This document shows, piece by piece, positions 32,935 through 42,856 of a stretch of DNA of 45,483 nt. Below the pieces are notes generated by a model that ran no database searches, was not told the origin of the DNA, and saw nothing but the letters and a program-made list of their open reading frames with translations. Positions within the stretch are counted from its first letter, which is position 1. Every line of letters starts with the position of its first letter. The translations under genes and the position numbers were made by a program. Origin of the DNA: Cudoniella acicularis (taxonomy: Eukaryota; Ascomycota; Leotiomycetes; Helotiales; Helotiaceae); contig JAAMPI010000284.1 of the NCBI GenBank assembly GCA_013054445.1, positions 1-45,483 on the forward strand. The letters run 5' to 3'.

Positions 32935-33269
32935 GAAGGGTTACCGAAATTCATATTGGAAACGGATATCTAGTAGCTCTAATAGCACAAGAGTGCGAAA
33001 CAATCAGATGCTCTAATAGATATAAATTATTATTTGTGGGGAGAAGAGTTGTAGTTTGTAAAGTTATTTGCACGTGCTAAGCTAGGGTTTGGCCACAGTA
33101 GGGTATGTAAGATTAGGTATTTGTAGTAGTATAGGTTCAAAGTTTTGAATTAAAATGCTTAACTGCCTAATCTGAGATCCCCTCTCCGTATATGTGAAAC
33201 CTAGATTCTTCACGAAAACCGTATCTCAAACCTCTGAATCCAAGCTAAGCAGCAGTTCAAATAGTGGTT
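32935..33269. other. 3' region of the MFS gene
   Basis: AT-rich, probably the 3' UTR and spacer. No gene is seen. Confidence 0.4.
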
Positions 33270-34030
33270 TCAACACTTTTCACTAACTATTCTTCTCAAG
33301 ATTTGATCAACGTCCTTAGTACGCAGCTTGCCACGATCAGCGGTTTCCTTGATAACATGAGTGGCACGCTTACAGTCCCTCTCATTGATGTCGAGGCCGA
33401 GAGATTGGGCCCGGTGCATGATAGAGTTCCAGCCAGAGAGCGCCGACGAGGAGTCAATATGGCGTGAAACGCCAAAGTCTTCGGGACGTAAGATCTCATA
33501 CGTGCCCGGATTGGCAAGCATCGCTTTGGTGTGAATTCCCGCTTTATGATAGAAGGCCGCTGATCCCGTGATGCAGTTGTTGAAGGGCACCGTGATTTTG
33601 CAGCACGATGCCACAAGGTTTTCGAGTGCGACCAAAGCCTTCACATTATATCTTGCTAAGATATCCTCACGGTCGTAGACAATCATACACGCCAGGAAAC
33701 CCCCAAGCGGGGTGATGCCATTGCGCTCACCGATCCTAAAAGCACCTTTGTTAGCTACAGGGCGCTGAGCTGGTTGGCGGTTAACATACCCAAGGACTGT
33801 TGTATCAGTGTGCGTTGCCCCAGCCATTACCGCCGTATAGGCATTTGCAACTGCGCATCCCGTATCGTTATGGAAATGAGTCTCGATGTCGACGCTGACA
33901 GCAGCTCGCACCGCTGAGACGACGTGGGTCACATGGTCTGGTTTGGCCACCCCCACGGTGTCTGGGATTCCTACACGACTCACACCGCACGTCTCCACCA
34001 GCGTGTATGCAACACCAGGCCCCGTTCCCC
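33270..34030 (-). pseudogene. 5'-truncated homocitrate-synthase-like gene
   Basis: The minus strand encodes the C-terminal part of a homocitrate synthase (fungal LYS20/LYS21 type, first step of lysine synthesis from acetyl-CoA and 2-oxoglutarate). Recognisable blocks are VETCGVSRVGIPDTVG, DIETHFHNDTGCAVANAY (metal-binding HxH), TTVLG+IGERNGITPLGG joined across a 54-nt intron (33736-33789), ENLVASCCKITVPFNNCITG, HKAGIHTKAMLANPGTYEIL and RPEDFGVSR, ending at TGA 33270-33272. The N-terminal third of the barrel, with the DGxREG-type start and the catalytic Glu region, is absent; homology ends near 34015-34030 and unrelated sequence follows. Conserved positions have drifted (ADTVG to PDTVG, GFCAFTHKAGIH to GSAAFYHKAGIH), so this is a diverged, truncated paralogue rather than the housekeeping gene. 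Confidence 0.8.
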
Positions 34031-34230
34031 CCTTCGCCTCACCCTTCCACCTCCGCCTCACCCTTACTCACCTTAGCTCACCCAGTATTGTCGATAAAGC
34101 AGCCCTGCTCGCCTTTCCGAACAGAAACAGATTTCGTGCAGGTGAGGATTCAGGTTAAACAACCAGCTGTTACTTTTAACAAGATATACTCTTTAAATAT
34201 TTTACTTAATAATGTCACAGACCTGGTTTG

Positions 34231-34331
34231 ACGCGTCCCCCCTACCTGACGCGTCTTTCTTGCCTGCGACGCGTGCCCCTGACCCCTTACCACGTGTCCT
34301 CGCTTAGCGGGACTCACCTCCTATATATAAG
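34231..34331 (+). promoter_or_regulatory. Three ACGCGT boxes followed by a TATA box
   Basis: ACGCGT occurs at 34231, 34249 and 34269, spaced 18 and 20 bp, with CACGTG at about 34291 and TATATATAAGG at about 34322. ACGCGT is the MluI cell-cycle box bound by MBF-type factors in fungi. Together they form a strong promoter-like array with no host gene downstream, which is why I connect it with an LTR. Confidence 0.5.
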
Positions 34332-34367
34332 GCCCCTTCAGGGCCGCCTCTTCCTTCTTCTCTCCTT

Positions 34368-35635
34368 ACGAGCCCGGTATCAGTAGTCTGTGCGTTTAGG
34401 CTATTAGGCACACTTCACCACGACTTTTGCACCATAATATATAATTTAATTAGGAGTAGACCACCCGTGACGTTCCATTAATACATGAACCTAATGCTCC
34501 TGCTTTAAAATCAAATCATTAATCCAATCCTGTGGTATTGCAACCTATTCCTCAAGTACTGCCGCTTGCATTTCAGCCTGAGTCGTAGGCTGGTGCTTCC
34601 GTCTATGCAATGCCTGTTTGATCCTCCTCCAGCACTTCTCAATTGGGTTCATATCAGGGCTTGTAGAGGGGTGTGGCATTAAGATAATACCATGCGCAGT
34701 ACGCCATTTTGCGCAACAGTTACTCGTTGACTTGTGGCTGTGGGCTGAATTGCCGTCTTCTATAAACAAGGGCTCAACGACTGGGCGAAGTAGGTGAGTT
34801 ATAGCCGTAAAGGCCTCTAAGATCGGAGTGAGGTGTGTCGCAAGGACTTGTGCGAGGTAATCCTTTTGCGTGAAAGCTCCTGACTTACCAGATCCTTGAA
34901 TAAAGAGCAAAGGACTCTTATATCTATATCTAACTGCTCCCTACGCGTGTATAGGCGTTGTGTGGCCGCGGTGAAGCTAGTGTTGTATACAATTCTCACA
35001 AGTTCTCTCTCCTCTTTTCCGTGTAACCTTCTCCTTTGCTGTCCTACCTCCAATGAGGAATGTAACCTTGTCTGACTATAAGACCCTTAGTTATTCCAAA
35101 TGCCAAAATATATGCGCTATTGCCCAGATGAATCGTGCGGCAGCTTGTGCCAAGGTAAGGTAGGGTTTTTAGCATGCCGTATAACGGAAATAGCCTCGCT
35201 GTTTGAGCCGTCGTTCAAGTGTCTAGACAGAGCACTTTAAATCAAGCTCGTCGCGGACGAGGTCGTACCTAAGGATTTGGTGACTCCACGATTCAGAGCA
35301 ATAGTAGATAATCTTATCGACTTTAGCGTCAGGTAAAAGGAAAGCTGGCCCGGTCCTTTTACGGCGTCGTCGTTCCAGGTAGGCGTAGCTTAAAATACGA
35401 CGAATTGACGAGTTGCCAAGCTTATAGCGTACTTCTAACATTAAAATTAGTACGTGGCCAAACTAGTAGAGTTGGCGTATCGCTTCCTTGTGTTTTGTTA
35501 GTATCTCAAAGCCCTTTTCATGGTCAAAATCGAGTGGAGGGGGTGTAGTAGGCATAGTAAGGGTAATTTTTAAAATTAGGTGTGGGAGAGCCTTAAAAGA
35601 GGCCTGAACGCACAGACTACTAATATCAGGCTCGT
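34368..35635 (-). mobile_element. Full-length Tc1/mariner-type transposon, about 1.27 kb
   Basis: Terminal inverted repeats 34368-34401 (ACGAGCCCGGTATCAGTAGT...) and 35602-35635 match at 30 of 34 positions, and all four differences are transitions. A TA follows the right end; the left flank reads TT, perhaps a mutated TA. Between them is one transposase gene on the minus strand. Size and structure are typical of Tc1/mariner elements. Confidence 0.75.
34446..35555 (-). pseudogene. Tc1/mariner DDE transposase, nine premature stops and no indel
   Basis: From ATG 35555 (MPTTPPPLDFDHEKGF) one frame of 370 codons runs to TAA 34446-34448 without any frame change. It has the helix-turn-helix part (YKLGNSSIRRILSYA), the catalytic domain with first Asp (SDKVTF), second Asp (IEDGNSAHSHKS) and Glu (SPDMNPIEKCWRRIKQ), and a Trp-rich end (QDWINDLI, RHGWSTPN). 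Nine in-frame stops interrupt it, with left coordinates 35463, 35223, 35169, 35091, 35076, 34977, 34941, 34545 and 34491. Most sit where Tc1 relatives have Trp or Gln, for example HA-stop-G and LEE-stop-V, so TGG-to-TAG or CAA-to-TAA changes explain them. This is the classic outcome of RIP. The element is inactive. Confidence 0.9.
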
Positions 35636-35690
35636 TAGCTTAGTTTCTTCGATAGTACAGCACCTTCTTGCGAATACGTCCCCACGTGAC

Positions 35691-36663
35691 GTCAGGGCCC
35701 CTAGTGCCTTTGCAGAGTTGAAACAAATAAAGCTAACTATTTTCTCTTATAATGTATTACTTATACTATATTAAAGTTTGTTTCTATTACTATCAACTTC
35801 TTTACTTTACTTTATATCTTATATCTCTTATAGAATAAGTTTATCACTTATGCTTTTACGAACTTTTATTTAAAATTATAGCAGAAGACACGATTACTAT
35901 ACTTTTCTTTTTAAGTATCTAAAGTATTATAAGTTAGATTTAAATTAATTATATAAAGTCTAGGTATTGTTCTATCTAGCTATTATAGTATTATCTTAAT
36001 TCAAGGTTATTAAATAGAGAATCGTATGTTATTAGTAAAAGAACCTCTTAAATCAAAGCGACTACCTTATTTTCGCGCATATCAATTATATTATTATTTT
36101 ATATAAATAATTTATCTAGGTGTTGTATATAGTAAATGGTCTATAAGCAATTATTTAGCGGTAAAGAAAGCGGTAATTAAATGTTATTATAGTTATATAA
36201 GTTTATAATGTATTGGGTGTTTACTCACTATATTCTAGCGACTGTGCCTCTGAAGAGAGCTACTGTCACCTTCACCACCACTTTATTATTTTCCTAGCAT
36301 ATAGATATAATATTACGAAGCTTAATTTTGTATATAAAATCGAGCTGGATTTCATTCTAACGATGTCTCTAAGGTATTAAAAAAGGGGCATGGTAATCGA
36401 GTCTTTTGTTATTAAAATTAGAATACCCACTAGCTCTCGTGGTTAACTTTTAAGAGTAGCTGGGTTTTAAAAATGTCTTGGTGGTTGTCTCATGCGCTGT
36501 ATCGTGGCTGTGCTGCATGAAGGCTTGCAGGTTGCGCCCTCACTTCAGTTCTTCCAATTATTCTCAACAGCAAAGAGTTACGCAAACTACAATCACAGTC
36601 TCATCTTCATCGTTGCCAAAGCCTTCAGCTCCAAAACTACACCAGCAGCCATTCGCTTGCACC
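35691..36663. other. AT-rich block upstream of the HET gene
   Basis: From about 35740 to 36470 the sequence is extremely AT-rich with dense TATA/TTAT strings and no frame of note, as seen in RIP-mutated repeats. The last 200 bases regain normal composition and probably hold the HET promoter. Confidence 0.55.
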
Positions 36664-38439
36664 ATGCGCCTCCTCAATGTATACACGATGAAACTGGAAG
36701 AGTTCTTCGACTCCGAATATCCCAACGATGATGACGATTCGAGGTTCCCGAAATACGCCATTCTTTCTCATTGCTGGGGTCAAGACGAGGTTACTTTCAA
36801 CGACATCAATGGGGACAGCTGGCAAGAGAAACTGGGATCTAAAAAGATCAATTTTACTTGCCGGCAGGCGGAAGAAGATGGGTATGGATACGCCTGGGTG
36901 GATACTTGTTGCATCGACAAAAGCAGCAGCGCTGAACTTTCCGAGGCCATCAATTCCATGTACCGCTGGTACGAGAGGTCCAGCGCATGCTATGCGTATA
37001 TTGACGTGAGCCCCGATAGCAAAGACCGCTCCCGTAGCCTTTCAAGGGCCAGCAAAAAGGGTTTTAAGGACAGTAGGTGGTTCACTAGAGGATGGACGCT
37101 CCAAGAGCTCATCGCTCCTAATCGCTTGATATTTTACGACAGGGAATGGTCTGTGTTAGGGACCAAGGACGAACTTGCTGGAGGGATTTCAAAAATTACC
37201 CGAATTCCAGCAAACATCATTCTGGGAAAGACTACAGTGGCATCTGCGAGTGTGGCGCAAAGAATGTCGTGGGCTGCAACAAGGGAGACGACCCGAGCAG
37301 AGGATAAAGCTTATTGCCTTCTTGGATTGTTCAACGTCAACATGCCACTTTTATACGGCGAAGGTGTGAAAGCATTTATTCGGCTGCAGGAGGAGATCAT
37401 GAAGGGCTCTGATGATCATTCTATCTTCGCGTGGAAGAGCTTGCGTGTTGAATCCACGGGGGCTCTTGCATCTTCACCCTCGTGCTTTAAGGATTCTGGA
37501 AACATTGTTCCATTCCGACATCCACCGGGATGCAAACCATACTCTATGACGAATCGTGGATTGCAGATCGAACTTCCAATTTTACCAATCAAGCTTTCAA
37601 AATACCATACCGATTATACGCTTGAGCTACGCGATCTTACTTGGCATATTGCTATGTTGGACTGCCAGGAAGAAGGGAGCTTACTCCAGGGTGTTGGAGT
37701 ACTATTGAGGCAACCAGCAGGCTCGGATGTTTTTCATAGATGGTCACTTGATCCTTTAAGGAAATATCAGAGTGGCGAACGCGCAAAAGCAGAGCCTCGA
37801 ACAATATACATTTCAGAACCAGGATATATTCAACAGCAGTACCGTACCGGAAAGGATATTATCCACTGCGCAATTAACTTTCGACATCAACACCAATTGG
37901 GTCAGTGGTATGTTGAAGACACTTTGAAGGATTGTCAATGGGACGAAATGCTTCAAACTATGCAAATACCTTACAGCCATCTGCATGAACCGGAATTTGA
38001 GAAGAGATACCGATTGGCTGCGACAGCATTTACTTTCGTTAACTATGACTACTCGACTATATTTGAGCGGAGACGCTTTAATGTTATAGTTGCAGTTCGC
38101 AAAAAGGGTTGGGAGAGAGGGGCTGATACTTGTAAATGTTCCGTGAAGATAGCTGAAAAACCAGGAAACTTGGCACTCGAAGCCTGGTTCCGAGCCTGGC
38201 TCGAAGACGAAGAGAGGACATTTCACCAGAATCCATATTACTTTGAGTCGGCAACTGTGTATACAGGTGCCTCGAGTACACTTAGGGTGAGCTATAATGG
38301 AGGTCGGGAAAATGGGTTTAGTTATAATTCAGAAGTTGGGCAGGAAATTTCTGCACAGTTAAAAACGAGCTGTTATATCAAAGACATGTTTGGCGAGCAA
38401 GTTTTGCTTGTAGATATTGAGGATATAGGTCCAGTTTAG
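36664..38439 (+). CDS. HET-domain protein (heterokaryon incompatibility type), 591 residues
   Basis: The single exon starts at ATG 36664 (ACCATGCGCC); MRLLNVYTMKLEEFF is the usual HET-protein start, although the frame stays open about 60 codons further upstream. The HET domain occupies about residues 35-190: YAILSHCWGQDEVTFNDI, YAWVDTCCIDKSSSAELSEA, MYRWYERSSACYAYI and DSRWFTRGWTLQELIAPNRL, then RMSWAATRETTRAEDKAYCL and LFNVNMPLLYGEG. These proteins trigger cell death after fusion of unlike strains or in innate-immunity-like responses, and often lie in variable genome regions. There is no NACHT, NB-ARC, ankyrin or WD40 part; the C-terminal 300 residues are unassigned. The gene is uninterrupted, while AT-rich, mutated DNA lies on both sides. 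Confidence 0.9.
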   Translation: MRLLNVYTMKLEEFFDSEYPNDDDDSRFPKYAILSHCWGQDEVTFNDINGDSWQEKLGSKKINFTCRQAEEDGYGYAWVDTCCIDKSSSAELSEAINSMYRWYERSSACYAYIDVSPDSKDRSRSLSRASKKGFKDSRWFTRGWTLQELIAPNRLIFYDREWSVLGTKDELAGGISKITRIPANIILGKTTVASASVAQRMSWAATRETTRAEDKAYCLLGLFNVNMPLLYGEGVKAFIRLQEEIMKGSDDHSIFAWKSLRVESTGALASSPSCFKDSGNIVPFRHPPGCKPYSMTNRGLQIELPILPIKLSKYHTDYTLELRDLTWHIAMLDCQEEGSLLQGVGVLLRQPAGSDVFHRWSLDPLRKYQSGERAKAEPRTIYISEPGYIQQQYRTGKDIIHCAINFRHQHQLGQWYVEDTLKDCQWDEMLQTMQIPYSHLHEPEFEKRYRLAATAFTFVNYDYSTIFERRRFNVIVAVRKKGWERGADTCKCSVKIAEKPGNLALEAWFRAWLEDEERTFHQNPYYFESATVYTGASSTLRVSYNGGRENGFSYNSEVGQEISAQLKTSCYIKDMFGEQVLLVDIEDIGPV

Positions 38440-39120
38440 CGTTAGGAAAGGGATGCAAATTCATCTCTCGTACTAGTTAGAGTTAGGCGAGAGATTGATT
38501 CATCTTCGGTATTGTTTTTACAGACAGTCTCTAGAAAATCACATTTTAATATAAAATCTAAATTCTAACCCGAATTAAATAAGTTAGTAATAATAAATTG
38601 CGTATATTTCTCTGTTTATTACTATTTTACCTGTATATTTTTATTGTTCTAAGCACTTCTCTTGTTATAAGTACTACTACTATTACAAGTAGTTAATAAA
38701 AGCACTCTGTAAGGAATCCTAGAGGACTTAATTAAATATATATAGTAAAGTCAGTAAGCATCATGTGCTCTTGCGAGTAAAAATTACAAGGTGGTTGAAT
38801 TCTAGAGTAGGGATTGCGAGGAGTGCTATGATACAAGGGGATCACTAAACGAAGAGGTTTCTAAATTCTAGCTACTCTTAAAAAAAAATGACTACGAGAG
38901 CTAGGGGATATTCTAATTAACGTTAAACGAAAATTAGTTAAAGAGTAAGTGAAGAACTTACATGCTCTACCACCCAAGGTTCAAAGCGACCAGGGTCATC
39001 ATCTCAAAAGTGTACATGTTTTCACTAGGTACATTGAAGTATCATGGTTTCACTTCGTTCTTTAAAAAGGGTAAAATGAATTACTAGGAATCATCTAACT
39101 TCTAACCCACCTGTCCCCCC
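38440..39120. other. AT-rich block downstream of the HET gene
   Basis: AT-rich sequence without genes, especially 38540-38740. It mirrors the block upstream of the HET gene. Confidence 0.5.
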
Positions 39121-40234
39121 TCACAACCCAGGGAAAATCCAATCACTCTCCGTATTGACACAACTAAGCCCACTCGGCCCCCCGGCACTAGCAATAGCCC
39201 TCTCGACACAACCCCCCGCAATAAGCAACGGCAGCGTAAAACTAAAACTCCTGACTGGCCGTCCAACTCCCATCACTACTACTGCTGACTGATCGACCTC
39301 GTGCTCCAGCTCAGCAAATCTCCACATCCCTTCTCCGCACTCTTGAGCCTCGCCCCGCTATCCGTGATGAAGTTGTTCGTTACGATAGTGACGTCGTACC
39401 AGAGGGGGACGATCTCGCCGTCTTCGACGACCAGGCATGCTGCTTCGGGCGTGACGGGACCGCCGGAGACGCAGTCCGGGTCTGTGGAGCAGGGCTGCAG
39501 CGTGCAGACTTCGCCGTCGGGGGAGGTGGTTACTGTGGGGGGACCGGAGCAGGCGTCTTCCATGCAGGCGAACTGTTTGGATGTTAGTTACTCGGTACGG
39601 TATCTTCTGAGTTCCGGGCTCGCCCGGTTTCCGAGTAGGGGTTTCATGGAGAGAAGGGTTGAAGATAAGAAGAGAGGAAATAAATGTACACTTACAGTAT
39701 CACCCTTAGCTACAACACCATAAGTTTGAATCCCAAGCGGAGGATCCGAAGTAAACAGTAACTCGACATAAGTACCGCTGGCACCAGTCGGCGCCTGCCA
39801 TTTAATACTCATATCAGCCCCTCCATTTCCGCTGGCGATTGGGGGCCCCCGGAGTGCTTGTTCCCACTTGCCATGATAGCACATCCGTTTCCGGATTAAT
39901 AATCAGGCCAGGCAGGATGTCGAACTCCCAGTTCGTGCCGGGCGTGTCTGCTTTCGGGATTATAAATCGTAGAGACGCGGCGTTGGCGGGGGCGGAAGCA
40001 ACCGCTGGCATGGTGTATGTCTGCCAGCCTTGGACGCAGTCAGGGGTTTGTGTTGGAGTGGTGATTGTGATATCTGGTGCTGCGGTTCGCGGTGGCAGAG
40101 TGGTGCTTGAGCTGGCGGGTGAAGACGAACTGCTGGTGCTTGTGGCTGTGGGAGCTGCGGATGAGCTGAGGGATGAAGAACCCGAAGAGGGTGATGAGCT
40201 TTTAGTCGTGGTTTGAAGGGTTGTTGGCGTTGAT

Positions 40235-40270
40235 GTTGATCCGGAAGTTGATCCGGAAGTTGATCCGGAA
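40235..40270 (+). repeat. 12-bp tandem repeat, three copies
   Basis: GTTGATCCGGAA is repeated exactly three times and encodes Ser-Gly-Ser-Thr units in the Ser/Thr linker of the minus-strand relic. Confidence 0.85.
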
Positions 40271-41381
40271 GCGCTAGAGGAAGAAGATGATGATGTCGAA
40301 ACAGGGCCAGAAGAAGACGACGACGACGCCTGAGATATCGAAGTTGCCGTGGAAGAGCTTCTTGCTGTGGAAGACTTACTACTGATGGGGCAAGAACCTC
40401 CATCACGCTTCTGATTGCCCGTGCAAGCAACCCACTGGTCTTCGCCCATCAGTTTCGACTGCATATAAGTTCGCCAATTTGGCGAGGTGGATCCCACTCG
40501 TCAAAGGTATCAGGGTCATCGGTTTGGGCGCCGCTGTAGAGTATCTAGGAGAGAGTTAGCGCAGAAGGTTCTATCGTTTTGCTCGTAATTACCATTGCCT
40601 TTCCATAGACGTTACTCTTAAACAACTGATTGTTCTCCTGCCTCTGATAGACGAATGTTTCGATAGGTACGTTTGGCAGTATTCCGTTTAGCAGTGTGGT
40701 GATCTGCGTAATTCGGCCGGAATACTCTTGCGGGAAGTTGCCGTTGCTTGCATCCCCAGGGCCATTCAGATTGTTGTCCTGGGTCGTTGGCGTCATGATA
40801 TAAATCTGGGTAGTTTCACTGTCTCCAAACGTTGCTCCGCGAGACTGCAGGCCACTCGTTAAGTAATCAAGTACGTCTGCCTTGAATCGATCATTCGCTC
40901 CTGTGAAGGAGAAACTTGGAACTTCCCAGAAATGGCTTGCCCATGCTCCTAGGCGAGACACGACGACAACAGAGGTGCACCCTTCTAAGCCAGTAACGTA
41001 AATGTTGTGATCTTGGCTATCAAAGGCAACAAATTGTGATGACGAGGTACCTGTAGCGGCACTACTTGTGAGTTGAACTTCGAGGGTATTCGCGGCACCC
41101 TTGACCGTGTTGTACAGATCAGGAAGACCATCGCCATCCGGGATGTTGCGTTCGTTGAGGATACTGCCATATTGAAACAAATTGCTGATTTCATGTTTAG
41201 GTTGGTCGGGAGTAGCGGTTGGCGCGGCTTCACGACGACCGAGATTGCAAGCTAAACAACCCGCCGAGCAGGTTATTCCAGATACTGTGGAGGAACTAGA
41301 GGAGCTTGGGGACGTCGAGCTCTGAGACTGAGAGTTTTGGGTGGTGGGGTTGTCTCCGTCGTCTTCGCAGCCAAACTCACA

Positions 41382-41419
41382 ACCACCACCACCACCACCA
41401 CCTCCTCCTCCTCCTCCCC
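41382..41419 (+). repeat. Compound (ACC)n(CTC)n microsatellite at the junction of two gene relics
   Basis: About six ACC units run directly into five CTC units. Left of it the minus-strand secreted-protein relic is recognisable; right of it the plus-strand aspartic protease relic begins. Confidence 0.85.
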
Positions 41420-41726
41420 TCCGCCATCGTCAAAGCCTACTACGCACAAGTCAAAGGCTCCTCTTACAGCAGTGACCAAGGCGCATATATCTTCCCCTGC
41501 ACAGCGACCCTCCCAGACTTTACCTTCGGTATTGAGAAATATCGTGGTGTGATTCCGGGTGCGTTTATCAAGTATGGGCAGTTGACTACGTCGACTTGTT
41601 ATGGGGGGGATTCAGGAGAGGGGCAATTTACCATTCAGTATTTTTGGGGATATTTTGCTTAAGGCTCAGTTTGTGGTTTTTGATGCCGGGAAGACCCAGT
41701 TGGGGTTTGCTGCTAAGAAGCTTTAG
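41418..41726 (+). pseudogene. 3' end of a pepsin-type aspartic protease, frameshifted
   Basis: Only the C-terminal part of an A1-family aspartic protease is present: LLLLPSAIVKAYYAQVKGSS, QGAYIFPCTATLPDFTFGIE, YRGVIPGAFIKYG and, after a frame change near 41625-41640, [30 protein letters not shown] at 41724-41726. The catalytic Asp-Thr/Ser-Gly motifs and the flap are missing; homology ends at the trinucleotide repeat around 41418. Pepsin-type proteases of this kind are usually secreted. The relic cannot be active. Confidence 0.8.
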
Positions 41727-42730
41727 ACGCGCTGTGGTGACCAGCGTGAGAGGAGGTGGGTGGCTCTGAGGCGAGGTGAGAGGGGCTTGCGGGTGGGAGG
41801 CAAGGGAATTGATGAGCTTATGAGTACATACATCCATATTTATATTTTGGGTTATGTTTTTGATGCTAGTTTAGTAGATAGAGGTCATGAAACGCAAAGG
41901 GCCTGGATGGTGGGGTAACCAGACTGTCGACGGATAATCATATTTGCATGTCAGATTTGGAGATAATGAGTATACATATACATCGTTGTTGAAGTCTTCT
42001 CGTTCTGTGAATCGCGTTCCTGGTCTAGGTTCCTTTTCTTATTTTGATAACTGTTATTGCATAACTGCTTCTTGTAAGCAACGTGTTAGACCGCAAGTGC
42101 GAAGTCTGTGGTACAGATTAGGGTATAAATAGACACCTCTTCATGCTTGTCGATGGATTTTCTCGGCGTTTTAAGCACATCCTTGCGTCAGGAGTTCCGT
42201 ATCTCTGGAGTTGTTCTACATCTGGGGTGTTGTTAGTTGCTCCATTCCTCTATATTTTTCAGCTGTGAATATTTGGGGTTCATACTAGTCATTTTGGGGT
42301 GAGAAGTGAGGAAATGTGTGAAGTGTGACGTGAATAGGTGGTTAACAGGAAGGGCATAAATGACAGCAGCAACAAAGATCTTGACAACACGACCTCTGCT
42401 TCCACACTTGCAGTTAAACCTACGAGCCTTTGAATTGAGTCATCGCCACAACTATTTAGCACGGTTGCTGCCGTTGTTCTTATTTGATGCTCAATGATCG
42501 ATGGCCACTAACCTTGTCTTCTTCGCAGTGCGAAGCCACTCACCCCATTGGGAAGCTTTAGGAGTTTTCGAATGCTTTAACAGATTCAAGTTAGAATTCG
42601 ACGACACGCTTAAATATTTCAGAAAAGAGTCTGCCTCGGGCTAAAATTTCTATATCACTTTTCTTTTGGATCTTGTTTATTGGCACGTTTGGAAATTGGT
42701 AAATTGGCTTGAGTGAATTCTTCCACAAAT

Positions 42731-42856
42731 AATGACTTTGATGAATTGAGCCAAGGGAGTTAGAGTGAGGCAGGGATATAAATAAGTACTACGTCTGGCT
42801 GTTTACAACTTCGCTTAAACCCTCTAGTTTCTATCCAACGGCCGAACCAAAGCGCG
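42731..42856 (+). repeat. Diverged direct duplication, copy A
   Basis: Copy A (42731-42856) and copy B (43371-43492) share the order ACTTTGATGA.TTGAGC, AAGGGA, a TATAAATAAG/TATAAGTCTG element, CGCTTAAACCCTC/AGTTAAGTCCTC, a CCAACGG/CCGATAAAC stretch and AAGCGCG. They look like two copies of one promoter region about 640 bp apart, without the genes they once drove. Confidence 0.5.

Larger units (their letters stand above)
34213..35690 (+). mobile_element. Possible solo LTR interrupted by the Tc1-like element
   Basis: Outside the transposon ends, the left piece (34213-34367) starts TGTCAC and has three ACGCGT boxes, a TATATATAAGG box and a pyrimidine-rich leader. The right piece (35636-35690) continues the pyrimidine-rich sequence and ends CCCCACGTGAC, the inverse of the start. 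Removing the transposon gives an LTR-like unit of about 210 bp. No target duplication is seen, so this is an inference from structure. Confidence 0.35.
39121..41420 (-). pseudogene. Truncated, frameshifted Ser/Thr-rich secreted-type protein relic
   Basis: Read on the minus strand, the relic begins inside a Ser-rich linker (TSPSSSSSSTVSGITCSAGC) beside the 41.4-kb microsatellite, with no start codon. A folded region follows (SNLFQYGSILNERNIPDGDG, SQFVAFDSQDHNIYVTGLEG, TSVVVVSRLGAWASHFWEVP, YIMTPTTQDNN), then a 48-nt intron (about 40547-40594), a long Ser/Thr linker (40100-40400), and a Cys-containing C-terminal region (MEDACSGPPTVTTSPDGEVC, LWYDVTIVTNNFITDSGARL, GGCVERAIASAGG). The C-terminal parts resemble, as I recall, the regions after the GH18 module in large fungal killer-toxin-like chitinases; no GH18 module is in the window, so this is tentative. 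Frame changes occur near 40490 (one base lost), at the G5C5 run 39841-39850 (one base extra) and near 39280-39325. With the missing 5' end it is a clear pseudogene. Confidence 0.65.
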
